Source: Ruminococcus sp. UBA3286
GTDB taxonomy: Bacteria; Bacillota; Clostridia; Oscillospirales; Ruminococcaceae
Assembly (NCBI GenBank): GCA_002362135.1
Contig: DETO01000094.1
Span: 1-9,127, forward strand
Length of the DNA: 9,127 nt
Reading direction: 5' to 3'
The translations under genes were made by a program, and so were the position numbers. Shown here in pieces: positions 1 through 6,771 of this stretch. The notes under the pieces were generated by a model, which was not told the DNA's origin, searched no databases, and saw only the letters and a program-made list of their open reading frames with translations. How positions within the stretch are numbered: position 1 is the stretch's first letter; every line of letters begins with the position of its first letter.

Positions 1-93
1 TCATATTATCACTCAAAAGTGAATATTTTGTGATATTTTAATGGCAGTAATCAGCAATTTTATAAAAAATGTCGTGATTTCAAAAAAATATTA

Positions 94-122
94 TTGACAT
101 TTTCAGTAAATTTTGCTATAAT
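94..122 (+). promoter_or_regulatory. Consensus sigma-A promoter for the GGDEF/EAL-pfk unit
   Basis: TTGACA (94-99) and TATAAT (117-122) are both exact consensus hexamers separated by 17 bases, and TG at 114-115 adds an extended -10 element. Transcription would start near 129, leaving a leader of roughly 38 bases. That leader contains the ribosome binding site AGGGAG (152-157), 9 bases before the ATG at 167. It is too short for a c-di-GMP riboswitch, and I see no terminator-like structure in it. The promoter's quality suggests strong basal expression, unless a repressor acts on it. Confidence 0.88.
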
Positions 123-166
123 AAAATTATCAATGAGAAAAGTTTTACGGAAGGGAGCGTCAGAAA

Positions 167-2386
167 ATGAAATTTATTAATATTGTAGTTTCAATTCTGG
201 TGATCTTTGTTTCTGCTGCAGTCGCGGGAATTCTGATTTATATGCGTCCCGAAATGACCATTCCGGTTATCATTATTTATCTGACCGCACTTTTGATTCT
301 AACCATTTCGATCGGTATCATTGGTTTTTTTAATACACATAAGAAAAGCACAATAGAAGCCGATGATTTTGTAAAAATCATGGAAAATCTGAATACTGAG
401 TTCGTACTCTGGACTGACGATTTTTCGTTTATCCACATGAATAAGCGTATCCGTGATCTTATGGATATCGGTGACGACGACGGTTTTGATCATAAAGAGG
501 CGCTAAAAAAGGCTTTCGGACTTAACGATCTTGATAATAAAAGCTTCAGATTAATCGCTGCGGGCGGTTCTCACGAGGCGTCATTCAAAAATTCATCAGA
601 CAAGATTATCAGCATTGCGTGGAGTACTACTCTTGTTAAAAAATTCAAAAAAAGAAATCTTTATATCAGCACGGGCTTTAATTTTACCGAAATTAAAAAA
701 ATGCGAGTGAATTTAGCAAGCGCTAACGATTTCTTCAACTCCTCAATGGAATTGGCTGAGATTGGCGTAATTATGAGTACTGATAAGAAAAAATACGCCG
801 CATCCTCCGAAACTGTAAGAATGTTCGGGCTGAAAACCAACAGCGTTGATATCAGTACGTTCAGATCGCTTATTCACCCTAATGATCGTATGCAATTTGA
901 TCGTGCTGTTAATCAGGACGACGATGCAAGAGGCGATGTGAAGAGCGTTGAACTTCGAATTAGATCGGCTGCCGGTACGTCTTACCGCTGGTATTCGTTC
1001 CGCTATAAATCGATTGCCGCAACTGATAACACTCTTCCCCTTTTTGGCGGCGCGCTGCTTGATATAACACAGGAACGCGAAAAAGATATGCTCATCGAGC
1101 GGCTTGCGTACATTGACGAGGTGACAGAGATTGCAAATCGCAACAAGCTTATGGATATCGGGCAGGAAACTTATGAATGCAGCCGGCTTCTTAATTATTC
1201 CTACTGGATAATCGTTCTCGACATAGATCGTTTTCATATCATCAATGACACCTGCGGATATGCCAACGGAAACCGAATATTGAAGGATTTTGCGCATATT
1301 TTGTACAAATTCGTTTCTCCCGGCGGACTTGCTGCACGTATAAGCGGAGATAATTTTGCATTGGTTCTCCGTGATTACGGCGACGATGAATTGCCTATCC
1401 GTACTGCAAAGACGATTCAAGACGAATTGGCTAAGCTTGCTGTGGACGACCTTGCTTCTATTACTCTCAGCTGCTCAGCCGGTTTTTCCAAAATGCCTGA
1501 TGATGGACAATCCTTCCTTGATGTCATGGAACACGCGGAATTTGCTCTGAAATCCGTAAGCGGTCAGCAAAGCACTATCTGCGGCTATGAGCCGAGTATG
1601 CACGATTCTATAATCGGCAACACTGAATTGGAAAAATCCCTTGCCCTTGCAATCAATAATAATGAACTCCAGCTTTTCTATCAGCCTAAGATCGACTTAA
1701 AAACAGGTATGATCATGGGCGTTGAAGCATTGATTCGCTGGATCAAGCCCGACGGTACTATCATTAAGCCCGATGCCTTTGTTCCGATAGCCGAAAGTTC
1801 GCATCTTATCGGAAAAATCAGCGAATTCGTCCTTAACGAGGGTTGCAGGCAGAATAGAATGTGGCAGAAAATGGGATTCCCGAATATTGTTATGTCAATT
1901 AACTTTACTTCATCCGATTTCTATCAGAATGATCTGAAAGAGCGTGTTCTGGACGCGCTTGCAAAATCAGGACTGGATTCGCAGTGGCTTGAAGTTGAAC
2001 TTACAGAAACGCTCGCACTCAGCGATATAGATTTTGCAGTTGATCAGATGAATAAGCTTCGCGATCTCGGCGTTAAGCTTGCGATGGACGATTTCGGGAC
2101 GGGTTATTCTTCCCTCAGTTATTTGCAGATTCTGCCGATTACTCTTCTTAAACTTGACCGCTCGTTTATTACTGATATTCAGCATGATAACATTGCGCTT
2201 GAGATCGTTTCGGCGGTTATCAGCATCGCTAAATCGAAGAAGATCAAGACAATTGCCGAAGGAATCGAAAATCATGAACAGGAGGAAATTCTCAAAAAAG
2301 CAGGCTGTGATTACGGTCAGGGCTATCTTTATGGCAAGCCTATGCCTGCCCAGGAGCTTGAAGAGCTTATGAGAAATTTTTTATAA
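167..2386 (+). CDS. Membrane-anchored PAS/degenerate GGDEF/EAL protein, probable c-di-GMP phosphodiesterase
   Basis: This 739-residue signalling protein probably hydrolyses cyclic di-GMP to pGpG at the inner face of the membrane. Two hydrophobic helices (about 5-26 and 32-55) form an N-terminal hairpin. A poorly recognised, possibly PAS-like region (about 65-178) follows, then a PAS fold (about 190-305) with an IHPND motif and a PAC-like end (FGGALLDITQERE). The GGDEF domain (about 306-475) carries SGDNF at 393-397 in place of GGDEF and has no RxxD inhibitory site just upstream, so cyclase activity is unlikely. The EAL domain (about 486-735) looks intact: Q507, E520-A-L, N579, E611 in ELTE, D641-D642, K662, E698 and Q718, plus loop 6 DFGTGYSSL. 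The start is supported by AGGGAG 9 bases upstream. The phosphofructokinase gene begins 18 bases after the stop with no terminator between, so the two are probably co-transcribed. The degenerate GGDEF may bind GTP as a regulatory domain. The ligand sensed is unknown. Confidence 0.93.
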   Translation: MKFINIVVSILVIFVSAAVAGILIYMRPEMTIPVIIIYLTALLILTISIGIIGFFNTHKKSTIEADDFVKIMENLNTEFVLWTDDFSFIHMNKRIRDLMDIGDDDGFDHKEALKKAFGLNDLDNKSFRLIAAGGSHEASFKNSSDKIISIAWSTTLVKKFKKRNLYISTGFNFTEIKKMRVNLASANDFFNSSMELAEIGVIMSTDKKKYAASSETVRMFGLKTNSVDISTFRSLIHPNDRMQFDRAVNQDDDARGDVKSVELRIRSAAGTSYRWYSFRYKSIAATDNTLPLFGGALLDITQEREKDMLIERLAYIDEVTEIANRNKLMDIGQETYECSRLLNYSYWIIVLDIDRFHIINDTCGYANGNRILKDFAHILYKFVSPGGLAARISGDNFALVLRDYGDDELPIRTAKTIQDELAKLAVDDLASITLSCSAGFSKMPDDGQSFLDVMEHAEFALKSVSGQQSTICGYEPSMHDSIIGNTELEKSLALAINNNELQLFYQPKIDLKTGMIMGVEALIRWIKPDGTIIKPDAFVPIAESSHLIGKISEFVLNEGCRQNRMWQKMGFPNIVMSINFTSSDFYQNDLKERVLDALAKSGLDSQWLEVELTETLALSDIDFAVDQMNKLRDLGVKLAMDDFGTGYSSLSYLQILPITLLKLDRSFITDIQHDNIALEIVSAVISIAKSKKIKTIAEGIENHEQEEILKKAGCDYGQGYLYGKPMPAQELEELMRNFL

Positions 2387-2404
2387 ATTAATGGAGGTAT
2401 AAAA

Positions 2405-3487
2405 ATGAAACGAAGAATCGGAATTTTAACAAGCGGCGGCGACTGCCCGGGTCTTAACGCTACTATCAGAGGCGTTGCAAAAGCGTGTTACGAAAGATTT
2501 GGCGAGGACAATGTTGAGATCGTCGGAATTTCCAACGGCTATTATGGTCTGATAAACAACCTTTGCAAGGATATGTCGCCAAGCTCATTCTCCGGAATTC
2601 TTACTCAGGGAGGAACTATTTTCGGCACAAAACGTCAGCCGTTCAAAATGATGCAGGTTATCGGGGAAGATAATGTTGACAAAGTTAAAAATATGAAGGA
2701 AACTTATAAAAAACAGAAACTTGACTGTCTCCTCACCCTCGGCGGAAACGGTACTCATAAAACTTCCAAGCTGCTTTCCGACGAAGGATTGAACGTTATT
2801 GGTCTGCCCAAAACTATTGACAACGACATTTATGGCACAGACGTGACGTTCGGATTCCACACAGCCGTTGATATTGCGACCGATGTTATCGACAGACTTC
2901 ACACGACTGCCGCAAGTCACAGTCGAATTCTCGTTTGCGAGATAATGGGCAACAAAGCTGGCTGGCTCACTCTTAATGCAGGTATTGCAGGCGGTGCGGA
3001 TATAATAATCATTCCTGAGATTCCATATGATATTGATAAGGTTTGCGACGCAGTTATGGCGAGAAGCGCATCAGGAAAAACTTTCTCAATTCTTGCTGTT
3101 GCCGAGGGTGCATTTGATATAAATGAAGCCAAGATGAAGAAGAAAGAACGTGCAAAAAAGCGTGCAGAATCAGGAATTATTACTGCTACAAGCAGAATCG
3201 CAGCACAGATTCAGGCGAATACAGGAATCGAGTCTCGCGTATGTGTTCCGGGACATATGCTCCGCGGCGGCGCTCCGAGCGCATATGACCGAATTCTTTC
3301 AACTCAATTCGGCGTACACGCTGCATATCTTATTTCTAAGGAAAAATATGGCAGAACTGTTGCGAAAATCGGCAATAAGATCACTTCCAACAAGCTGGAG
3401 GACATTGCCGGCAAGACGAAATTTGTTGAAACTGATGATCATCTTGTTATTGCCGCTAAGGATATCGGCGTTTCATTTGGCGACTAA
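2405..3487 (+). CDS. pfkA: 6-phosphofructokinase, group III-like (ATP or PPi donor uncertain)
   Basis: This enzyme phosphorylates fructose 6-phosphate to fructose 1,6-bisphosphate in cytoplasmic glycolysis. At 360 residues it is longer than the classical bacterial PfkA (about 320). Visible motifs are GGDCPGLNAT (11-20), GGNGT (113-117), PKTIDND (135-141, with the catalytic-base aspartate at 139), MGNKAGW (181-187) and GHMLRGG (283-289). In E. coli numbering, the position that favours ATP when glycine and PPi when aspartate is glycine here (G116). The second discriminating position is lysine (K136), as in PPi enzymes. Gly plus Lys is the group III pattern known from actinobacterial ATP-PFKs. 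The residue before that glycine, normally the Mg-binding aspartate of GGDGS, is asparagine (N115). A lysine-rich stretch covers about 243-253. GGAGG lies 7 bases before the ATG. It is downstream of a c-di-GMP gene and closed by a strong terminator. Confidence 0.93.
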   Translation: MKRRIGILTSGGDCPGLNATIRGVAKACYERFGEDNVEIVGISNGYYGLINNLCKDMSPSSFSGILTQGGTIFGTKRQPFKMMQVIGEDNVDKVKNMKETYKKQKLDCLLTLGGNGTHKTSKLLSDEGLNVIGLPKTIDNDIYGTDVTFGFHTAVDIATDVIDRLHTTAASHSRILVCEIMGNKAGWLTLNAGIAGGADIIIIPEIPYDIDKVCDAVMARSASGKTFSILAVAEGAFDINEAKMKKKERAKKRAESGIITATSRIAAQIQANTGIESRVCVPGHMLRGGAPSAYDRILSTQFGVHAAYLISKEKYGRTVAKIGNKITSNKLEDIAGKTKFVETDDHLVIAAKDIGVSFGD

Positions 3488-3503
3488 TTCGCGAAAATGC
3501 TGC

Positions 3504-3545
3504 AAAGGATATTTCTGATATGATAAAATCAGGAATATCCTTTTC
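3504..3545 (+). terminator. Intrinsic terminator after pfkA
   Basis: A 16-base-pair stem pairs 3504-3519 with 3528-3543, with only one G-U wobble, around an 8-base loop. The right arm ends in a T run (3541-3544). It begins 16 bases after the pfkA stop. The stem is long and the T run short, so some readthrough into the next gene is possible. A possible ATG at 3520 lies in the loop, which argues against that codon being the start of the downstream gene. Confidence 0.8.
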
Positions 3546-3551
3546 TGGAAT

Positions 3552-3557
3552 GGGGAG
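3552..3557 (+). promoter_or_regulatory. Ribosome binding site that fixes the DUF3795 start
   Basis: GGGGAG (counting 3552-3557) lies 4 bases before the ATG at 3562. An in-frame ATG at 3520 is 14 codons further upstream but sits in the loop of the pfkA terminator. Residues encoded between the two are not cysteine-rich or family-like, so 3562 is the better start. The spacing is slightly short. Confidence 0.6.
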
Positions 3558-3561
3558 ATTT

Positions 3562-3936
3562 ATGGATAAAATCACATTATGCGGCGATAATTGTCTTTAC
3601 TGTCCGCGATATATTGCAGCAACCGATGAAGAATTATCAGCTGTTGCAGAACTATGGTATCGTATCAGCTGGCGTGATCAAGTAGTTTCAAATGAAGAAA
3701 TAAAATGTGAGGGCTGTTCTTCGCATAAAAAATGTACTTATCAGCTTGTTGAGTGCGTAAAATCGCATAAAGTTGAGAAGTGTAATCAGTGCGCAGATTT
3801 TCCGTGCAGTAAAATAAATAATATGTTGAAACGTTCTGATAAATACAAAGAAAAATGTAAAAAAGTCTGTACAGAAAAAGAGCATAGTTTGTTAGAAAAA
3901 GCATTCTTTAACAAGGAAGAAAATCTGAAAAAATAA
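3562..3936 (+). CDS. Small cysteine-rich DUF3795-type protein
   Basis: This is a 124-residue protein of unknown function with 12 cysteines. They occur as CxxxCxxC (C7, C11, C14), CxxC (C49, C52), C58, C65, CxxC followed by C (C74, C77, C82) and CxxxC (C99, C103). The N-terminal LCGDNCLYCPRY motif and the CNQCADFPCSK block are typical of the DUF3795 family, which is thought to bind zinc or another metal. No enzymatic residues can be assigned. The last 40 residues are very lysine- and glutamate-rich. There is no signal peptide or membrane segment, so it should be cytoplasmic. The gene is bracketed by the pfkA terminator and a bidirectional terminator, and I find no good promoter in the 74 bases before it, so it may depend on readthrough from pfkA or on a promoter inside pfkA. 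Family assignment is from motif recall; the biological role is unknown. Confidence 0.8.
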   Translation: MDKITLCGDNCLYCPRYIAATDEELSAVAELWYRISWRDQVVSNEEIKCEGCSSHKKCTYQLVECVKSHKVEKCNQCADFPCSKINNMLKRSDKYKEKCKKVCTEKEHSLLEKAFFNKEENLKK

Positions 3937-3973
3937 AAATCCCCCCTCTGCTTATGCAAAGGGAGAATTTTTT
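3935..3973. terminator. Bidirectional terminator between convergent DUF3795 gene and gdhA
   Basis: The arms 3935-3951 and 3956-3972 pair at 14 of 17 positions around a TTAT loop, with A runs on the left and T runs on the right (3968-3973). On the + strand it follows the DUF3795 stop directly. On the - strand it starts about 17 bases after the gdhA stop and is followed by a T-rich tract. It therefore has terminator architecture for both convergent genes. Confidence 0.8.
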
Positions 3974-3989
3974 ATTTAATTGAATTTAA

Positions 3990-5342
3990 TCAAACACAAC
4001 CCTGAGCCTTCATAGCCTCAGCAACCTTGAGGAAGCCTGCGATGTTAGCGCCAGCCATATAGTTGCCAGCCATGCCATACTCCTTAGCAGCCTCGTCACA
4101 TGACTTAAAGATCTCCTTCATGATGCCGTGGAGCTTAGCGTCAACTTCTTCAAATGTCCAAGAAAGTCTCTCGCTGTTCTGGCTCATCTCAAGACCTGAA
4201 GTTGCAACGCCGCCTGCATTAGCAGCCTTAGCAGGTCCGTAAAGAATGCCGTTTGCAAGATATGTCTCGATAGCTTCGGGAGTTGAAGGCATATTTGCAC
4301 CCTCAGATACACAATATGTGCCGTTCTTCACGAGGATTGCAGCAGATTCGCCGTCGATCTCGTTCTGTGTTGCACAAGGAAGAGCGATATCGCAAGGAAT
4401 TGTCCAAATGCCCTTGCAGCCTTCTGTGTAAGTTACATTCTTGTGAGAAGTTCTGTTGCAGTATTCCTTAATGCGTCCGCGCTCAACCTCTTTGATCTGC
4501 TTAACGATATCAAGCTCAATGCCGTCGGGATCGTGAATATAGCCGTTAGAATCGGAGAGAGCCACTACCTTTGCACCGTACTGTGTAGCCTTTTCTGTAG
4601 CGTAAATAGCAACGTTACCGGAACCGGAAATAACAACAGTCTGTCCCTCGAAGCTCTTGCCGTTAGCCTGAAGCATTTCGTTTGTGAAGTAGCAAAGACC
4701 GTAACCTGTAGCCTCTGTACGTGTGAGAGAGCCGCCGTAAGTGAGTCCCTTACCTGTAAGAACGCCTGTGAACTCGTTGCGAAGTCTCTTGTACTGACCA
4801 AACATGAAGCCGATCTCACGAGCGCCTGTTCCGATATCACCGGCAGGAACGTCTGTATCAGCGCCAATGTGCTTAGAAAGCTCTGTCATGAAGCTCTGGC
4901 AGAAACGCATAACTTCTCCGTCGGATTTGCCCTTAGGATCAAAATCAGAACCGCCCTTACCGCCGCCCATAGGCAGAGTTGTAAGGCTGTTCTTGAATAC
5001 CTGCTCGAAGCCGAGGAACTTGATGATTCCAAGATATACTGAAGGGTGAAGTCTGATACCGCCCTTGTAAGGTCCGATAGCAGAGTTGAACTGAACTCTG
5101 AAACCTCTATTAACCTGTACCTTGCCGTTGTCGTCAACCCAAGGAACGCGGAACATAATCTGTCTCTCAGGCTCAACGATTCTTTCGAATACGCCTGCGT
5201 CGATGAGATCCTGTCTCTTTTCAGCAACAGGCTCAAGTGTTTCGAGAACTTCTGTTACAGCCTGAATAAATTCCGGCTCACCCTGATTTCTCTTTTTAAC
5301 TGTTTCTAATAAATCGATGAGATACTGATTTTTTAACGCCAT
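3990..5342 (-). CDS. gdhA: NADP-type glutamate dehydrogenase
   Basis: This enzyme catalyses reductive amination of 2-oxoglutarate with ammonium to glutamate, normally with NADPH, and is a main ammonium-assimilation route in gut Clostridia. It is a full-length (450 residues) small hexameric GDH. Substrate and catalytic residues match the clostridial enzyme with a shift of four: K93 in PYKGG, K117, K129 in the GGGKGG loop and D169 in PAGDIG. The Rossmann motif is GSGNVA (240-245). S263 in ALSDSNG, where NAD enzymes usually carry an acidic residue, supports NADP, as does close resemblance to enterobacterial GdhA in DIALPCATQNEID. AAAGGAGG lies 10 bases before the ATG, and a strong promoter lies just upstream (5392-5420), so it is transcribed separately from folC. 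It ends at a bidirectional terminator. A high-expression gene is suggested by the promoter and ribosome binding site. Cofactor preference is inferred from sequence. Confidence 0.97.
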   Translation of the reverse strand: MALKNQYLIDLLETVKKRNQGEPEFIQAVTEVLETLEPVAEKRQDLIDAGVFERIVEPERQIMFRVPWVDDNGKVQVNRGFRVQFNSAIGPYKGGIRLHPSVYLGIIKFLGFEQVFKNSLTTLPMGGGKGGSDFDPKGKSDGEVMRFCQSFMTELSKHIGADTDVPAGDIGTGAREIGFMFGQYKRLRNEFTGVLTGKGLTYGGSLTRTEATGYGLCYFTNEMLQANGKSFEGQTVVISGSGNVAIYATEKATQYGAKVVALSDSNGYIHDPDGIELDIVKQIKEVERGRIKEYCNRTSHKNVTYTEGCKGIWTIPCDIALPCATQNEIDGESAAILVKNGTYCVSEGANMPSTPEAIETYLANGILYGPAKAANAGGVATSGLEMSQNSERLSWTFEEVDAKLHGIMKEIFKSCDEAAKEYGMAGNYMAGANIAGFLKVAEAMKAQGCV

Positions 5343-5368
5343 TGTTAAAAAACCTCCTTTAATAAATT

Positions 5369-5380
5369 CTGCTTTCGCAG
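5369..5380 (-). other. Small GNRA-type hairpin in gdhA leader
   Basis: On the - strand the sequence reads CTGC-GAAA-GCAG: a perfect 4-base-pair stem closed by a GNRA tetraloop. It lies a few bases into the predicted transcript and about 9 bases before the AAAGGAGG. It could stabilise the 5' end of the mRNA. It is too small to be a riboswitch and may be chance. Confidence 0.4.
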
Positions 5381-5391
5381 TCTATGTGAAA

Positions 5392-5420
5392 ATTATATCA
5401 CTACAAGGAAGATTTTGCAA
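5392..5420 (-). promoter_or_regulatory. Sigma-A promoter of gdhA with extended -10
   Basis: On the - strand, TTGCAA (5415-5420) and a perfect TATAAT (5392-5397) are separated by 17 bases, with TG one base before the -10 (extended -10). Transcription should begin near 5385, giving a leader of about 43 bases. The promoter sits wholly in the gap after folC. Confidence 0.85.
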
Positions 5421-5442
5421 TACCTGACGAAATATTTTGTAG

Positions 5443-5455
5443 TATTTGCCAAATA
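5443..5455. promoter_or_regulatory. 13-base palindrome upstream of gdhA promoter, possible operator
   Basis: TATTTG-C-CAAATA is a perfect 6-1-6 inverted repeat centred about 29 bases upstream of the -35 box of gdhA, between that box and the folC stop. The position suits an activator or repressor of gdhA. No regulator can be named from the sequence, and the region is AT-rich enough that chance is possible. Confidence 0.35.
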
Positions 5456-5462
5456 TCAACAG

Positions 5463-6770
5463 CTATTTTTGGTAATCATTAAGAAATTTGCTCGCAAGAT
5501 AAAGCGAACCGCACACAACAACTATGCCATTATTTTCCAACGCCATTTGCTTCGCCTTTTCAATTGCTTCCGAAAGCGATTTGCACGCTTCAAAATCGAA
5601 AATGTGATTTTGATGAAACATTTTATACACCTTAGCATTGTAATTAGCAATAATTTTAACAAGTTTTCGTGCCGATACAGCGTTAGGTGCGAAATCGTCT
5701 ATCGTGAAAATCTTATCAGAGTAATATGCGATTTTTTCAACGCCTCTTTCATAGTCCTTTGTGTCGATCATTCCCGCAACAGCGTAAATATTTACACCTT
5801 TAAGCCTTATGTTGTCAAGAACATAACAAAGTTTGGTAATTCCTGCGATATTATGACCGCCGTCAACGATTATGGGCGGATTTCCGTCAATATACTGCAC
5901 TCTTGCTTTAACCTGCGTTGTTTCAATCGACTTTCTTATTGCGTATTCAGGCACGACAAAACCTTTTTTCATCAGATAACGGCAAGCTTCAATCGCCGTT
6001 ATCGCATTTTTCGGCTGATGAAATCCGAACATAGCCGTTTTATACTGCTCTTTTTTGTAAATAAACGGATTGCCGTCTGATTCCATAGCGAGATACTTGA
6101 AATTGTAATATTCAGGCATTATAAATTCAGCATTTTTTTCTTGCGCTGTGTTTTTAATAATATCGATGACGCTTTTTTTATTATCCATTGAAAGCACAAC
6201 AGCCGAATTCTCTTTTATAATCCCTGCCTTTTGCTGTGCGATTTTTTCGACTGTATCGCCTAAAATAGCAGTATGGTCAAGTGAAATGGAAGTTATTACT
6301 GATAATACAGGAGGCTCTATAATATTTGTACAGTCCAGAATACCGCCTATCCCCGCTTCAAGAACGACTATATCGCAGCCTTCCATCTCAAACCACCACA
6401 TAGCAATCGCCATTGTGATCTCGAACTGCGAATATGGCTGATCATCGATTCTGTTTTTTATAAATTCACATATCTCGCAAAATGAATTTTCATCAATTTC
6501 TTTGCCGTTTATGCGGATTCTGTCGGTATAATGCAGCACAAAAGGCGATGTAAACTGCCCGACTTTGTAGCCCGAATAAATCAGCGCATTTGAAATATAC
6601 TCAACGAGCGAACCTTTTCCGTTAGTACCTGCTACATGAATAAAATCAAGTCTGTTCTGGGGATTTCCTGCGAGCTCCATAAGATGTTTTGCCCGAGACA
6701 AATCGGTAACAGGCTTTCCTGATTTGCTGTATGAATTAACAAAGTCCATACACTCCTTAAAGTTCATCAT
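5463..6770 (-). CDS. folC: Folylpolyglutamate synthase / dihydrofolate synthase
   Basis: This cytoplasmic Mur-ligase-family enzyme adds glutamates to folates using ATP; many bacterial members also make dihydrofolate from dihydropteroate. Its 435 residues are full length. Motifs in order are the P-loop GTNGKGS (48-54), TSPF (74-77) with the DRI that follows, LEAGIGG (137-143), LDCTN (145-149), LDH (164-166), KAGIIK (181-186, whose lysine is carbamylated in characterised members), GFHQPKN (249-255) and DGGHN (303-307). TSPF and a non-canonical GG-x-x-D loop also occur in the Lactobacillus enzyme, so I do not read them as defects. Whether dihydrofolate synthase activity is present cannot be told. 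The start follows the dehydrogenase stop by one base (TGA-T-ATG), with a second ATG directly after it (6767). AGGAG lies 13 bases before the first ATG, so translation is probably coupled. No terminator is visible after the stop. Confidence 0.95.
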   Translation of the reverse strand: MMNFKECMDFVNSYSKSGKPVTDLSRAKHLMELAGNPQNRLDFIHVAGTNGKGSLVEYISNALIYSGYKVGQFTSPFVLHYTDRIRINGKEIDENSFCEICEFIKNRIDDQPYSQFEITMAIAMWWFEMEGCDIVVLEAGIGGILDCTNIIEPPVLSVITSISLDHTAILGDTVEKIAQQKAGIIKENSAVVLSMDNKKSVIDIIKNTAQEKNAEFIMPEYYNFKYLAMESDGNPFIYKKEQYKTAMFGFHQPKNAITAIEACRYLMKKGFVVPEYAIRKSIETTQVKARVQYIDGNPPIIVDGGHNIAGITKLCYVLDNIRLKGVNIYAVAGMIDTKDYERGVEKIAYYSDKIFTIDDFAPNAVSARKLVKIIANYNAKVYKMFHQNHIFDFEACKSLSEAIEKAKQMALENNGIVVVCGSLYLASKFLNDYQK

Positions 6771-6771
6771 A

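Noticed and set aside
123..166. c-di-GMP riboswitch before the signalling gene
   Set aside because: The leader is only about 40 bases and lacks the conserved riboswitch structure.
743..1420. Open frame of 225 codons on the - strand inside the GGDEF/EAL gene
   Set aside because: It lies fully antisense to a gene with clear domains, has no ribosome binding site that I see, and its product resembles no family.
3519..3524. TATGAT as a -10 box for the DUF3795 gene
   Set aside because: It sits across the loop of the pfkA terminator, and 17 bases upstream there is only AATGCT, not a -35.
4443..5042. Open frame of 199 codons on the + strand antisense to gdhA
   Set aside because: gdhA motifs cover this region; the antisense frame is open because of the biased codon use of gdhA.
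5415..6080. Open frame of 221 codons on the + strand antisense to folC
   Set aside because: folC is unmistakable on the other strand; the antisense product is low-complexity in Phe, Arg, Asn and Ile and has no family motif.
5463..6770. FolC deviations (TSPF, GGILD, DGGHN) as signs of a defective enzyme
   Set aside because: Similar departures occur in characterised Firmicute FolC proteins, and the P-loop, KAGIIK and HQ-N motifs are intact.
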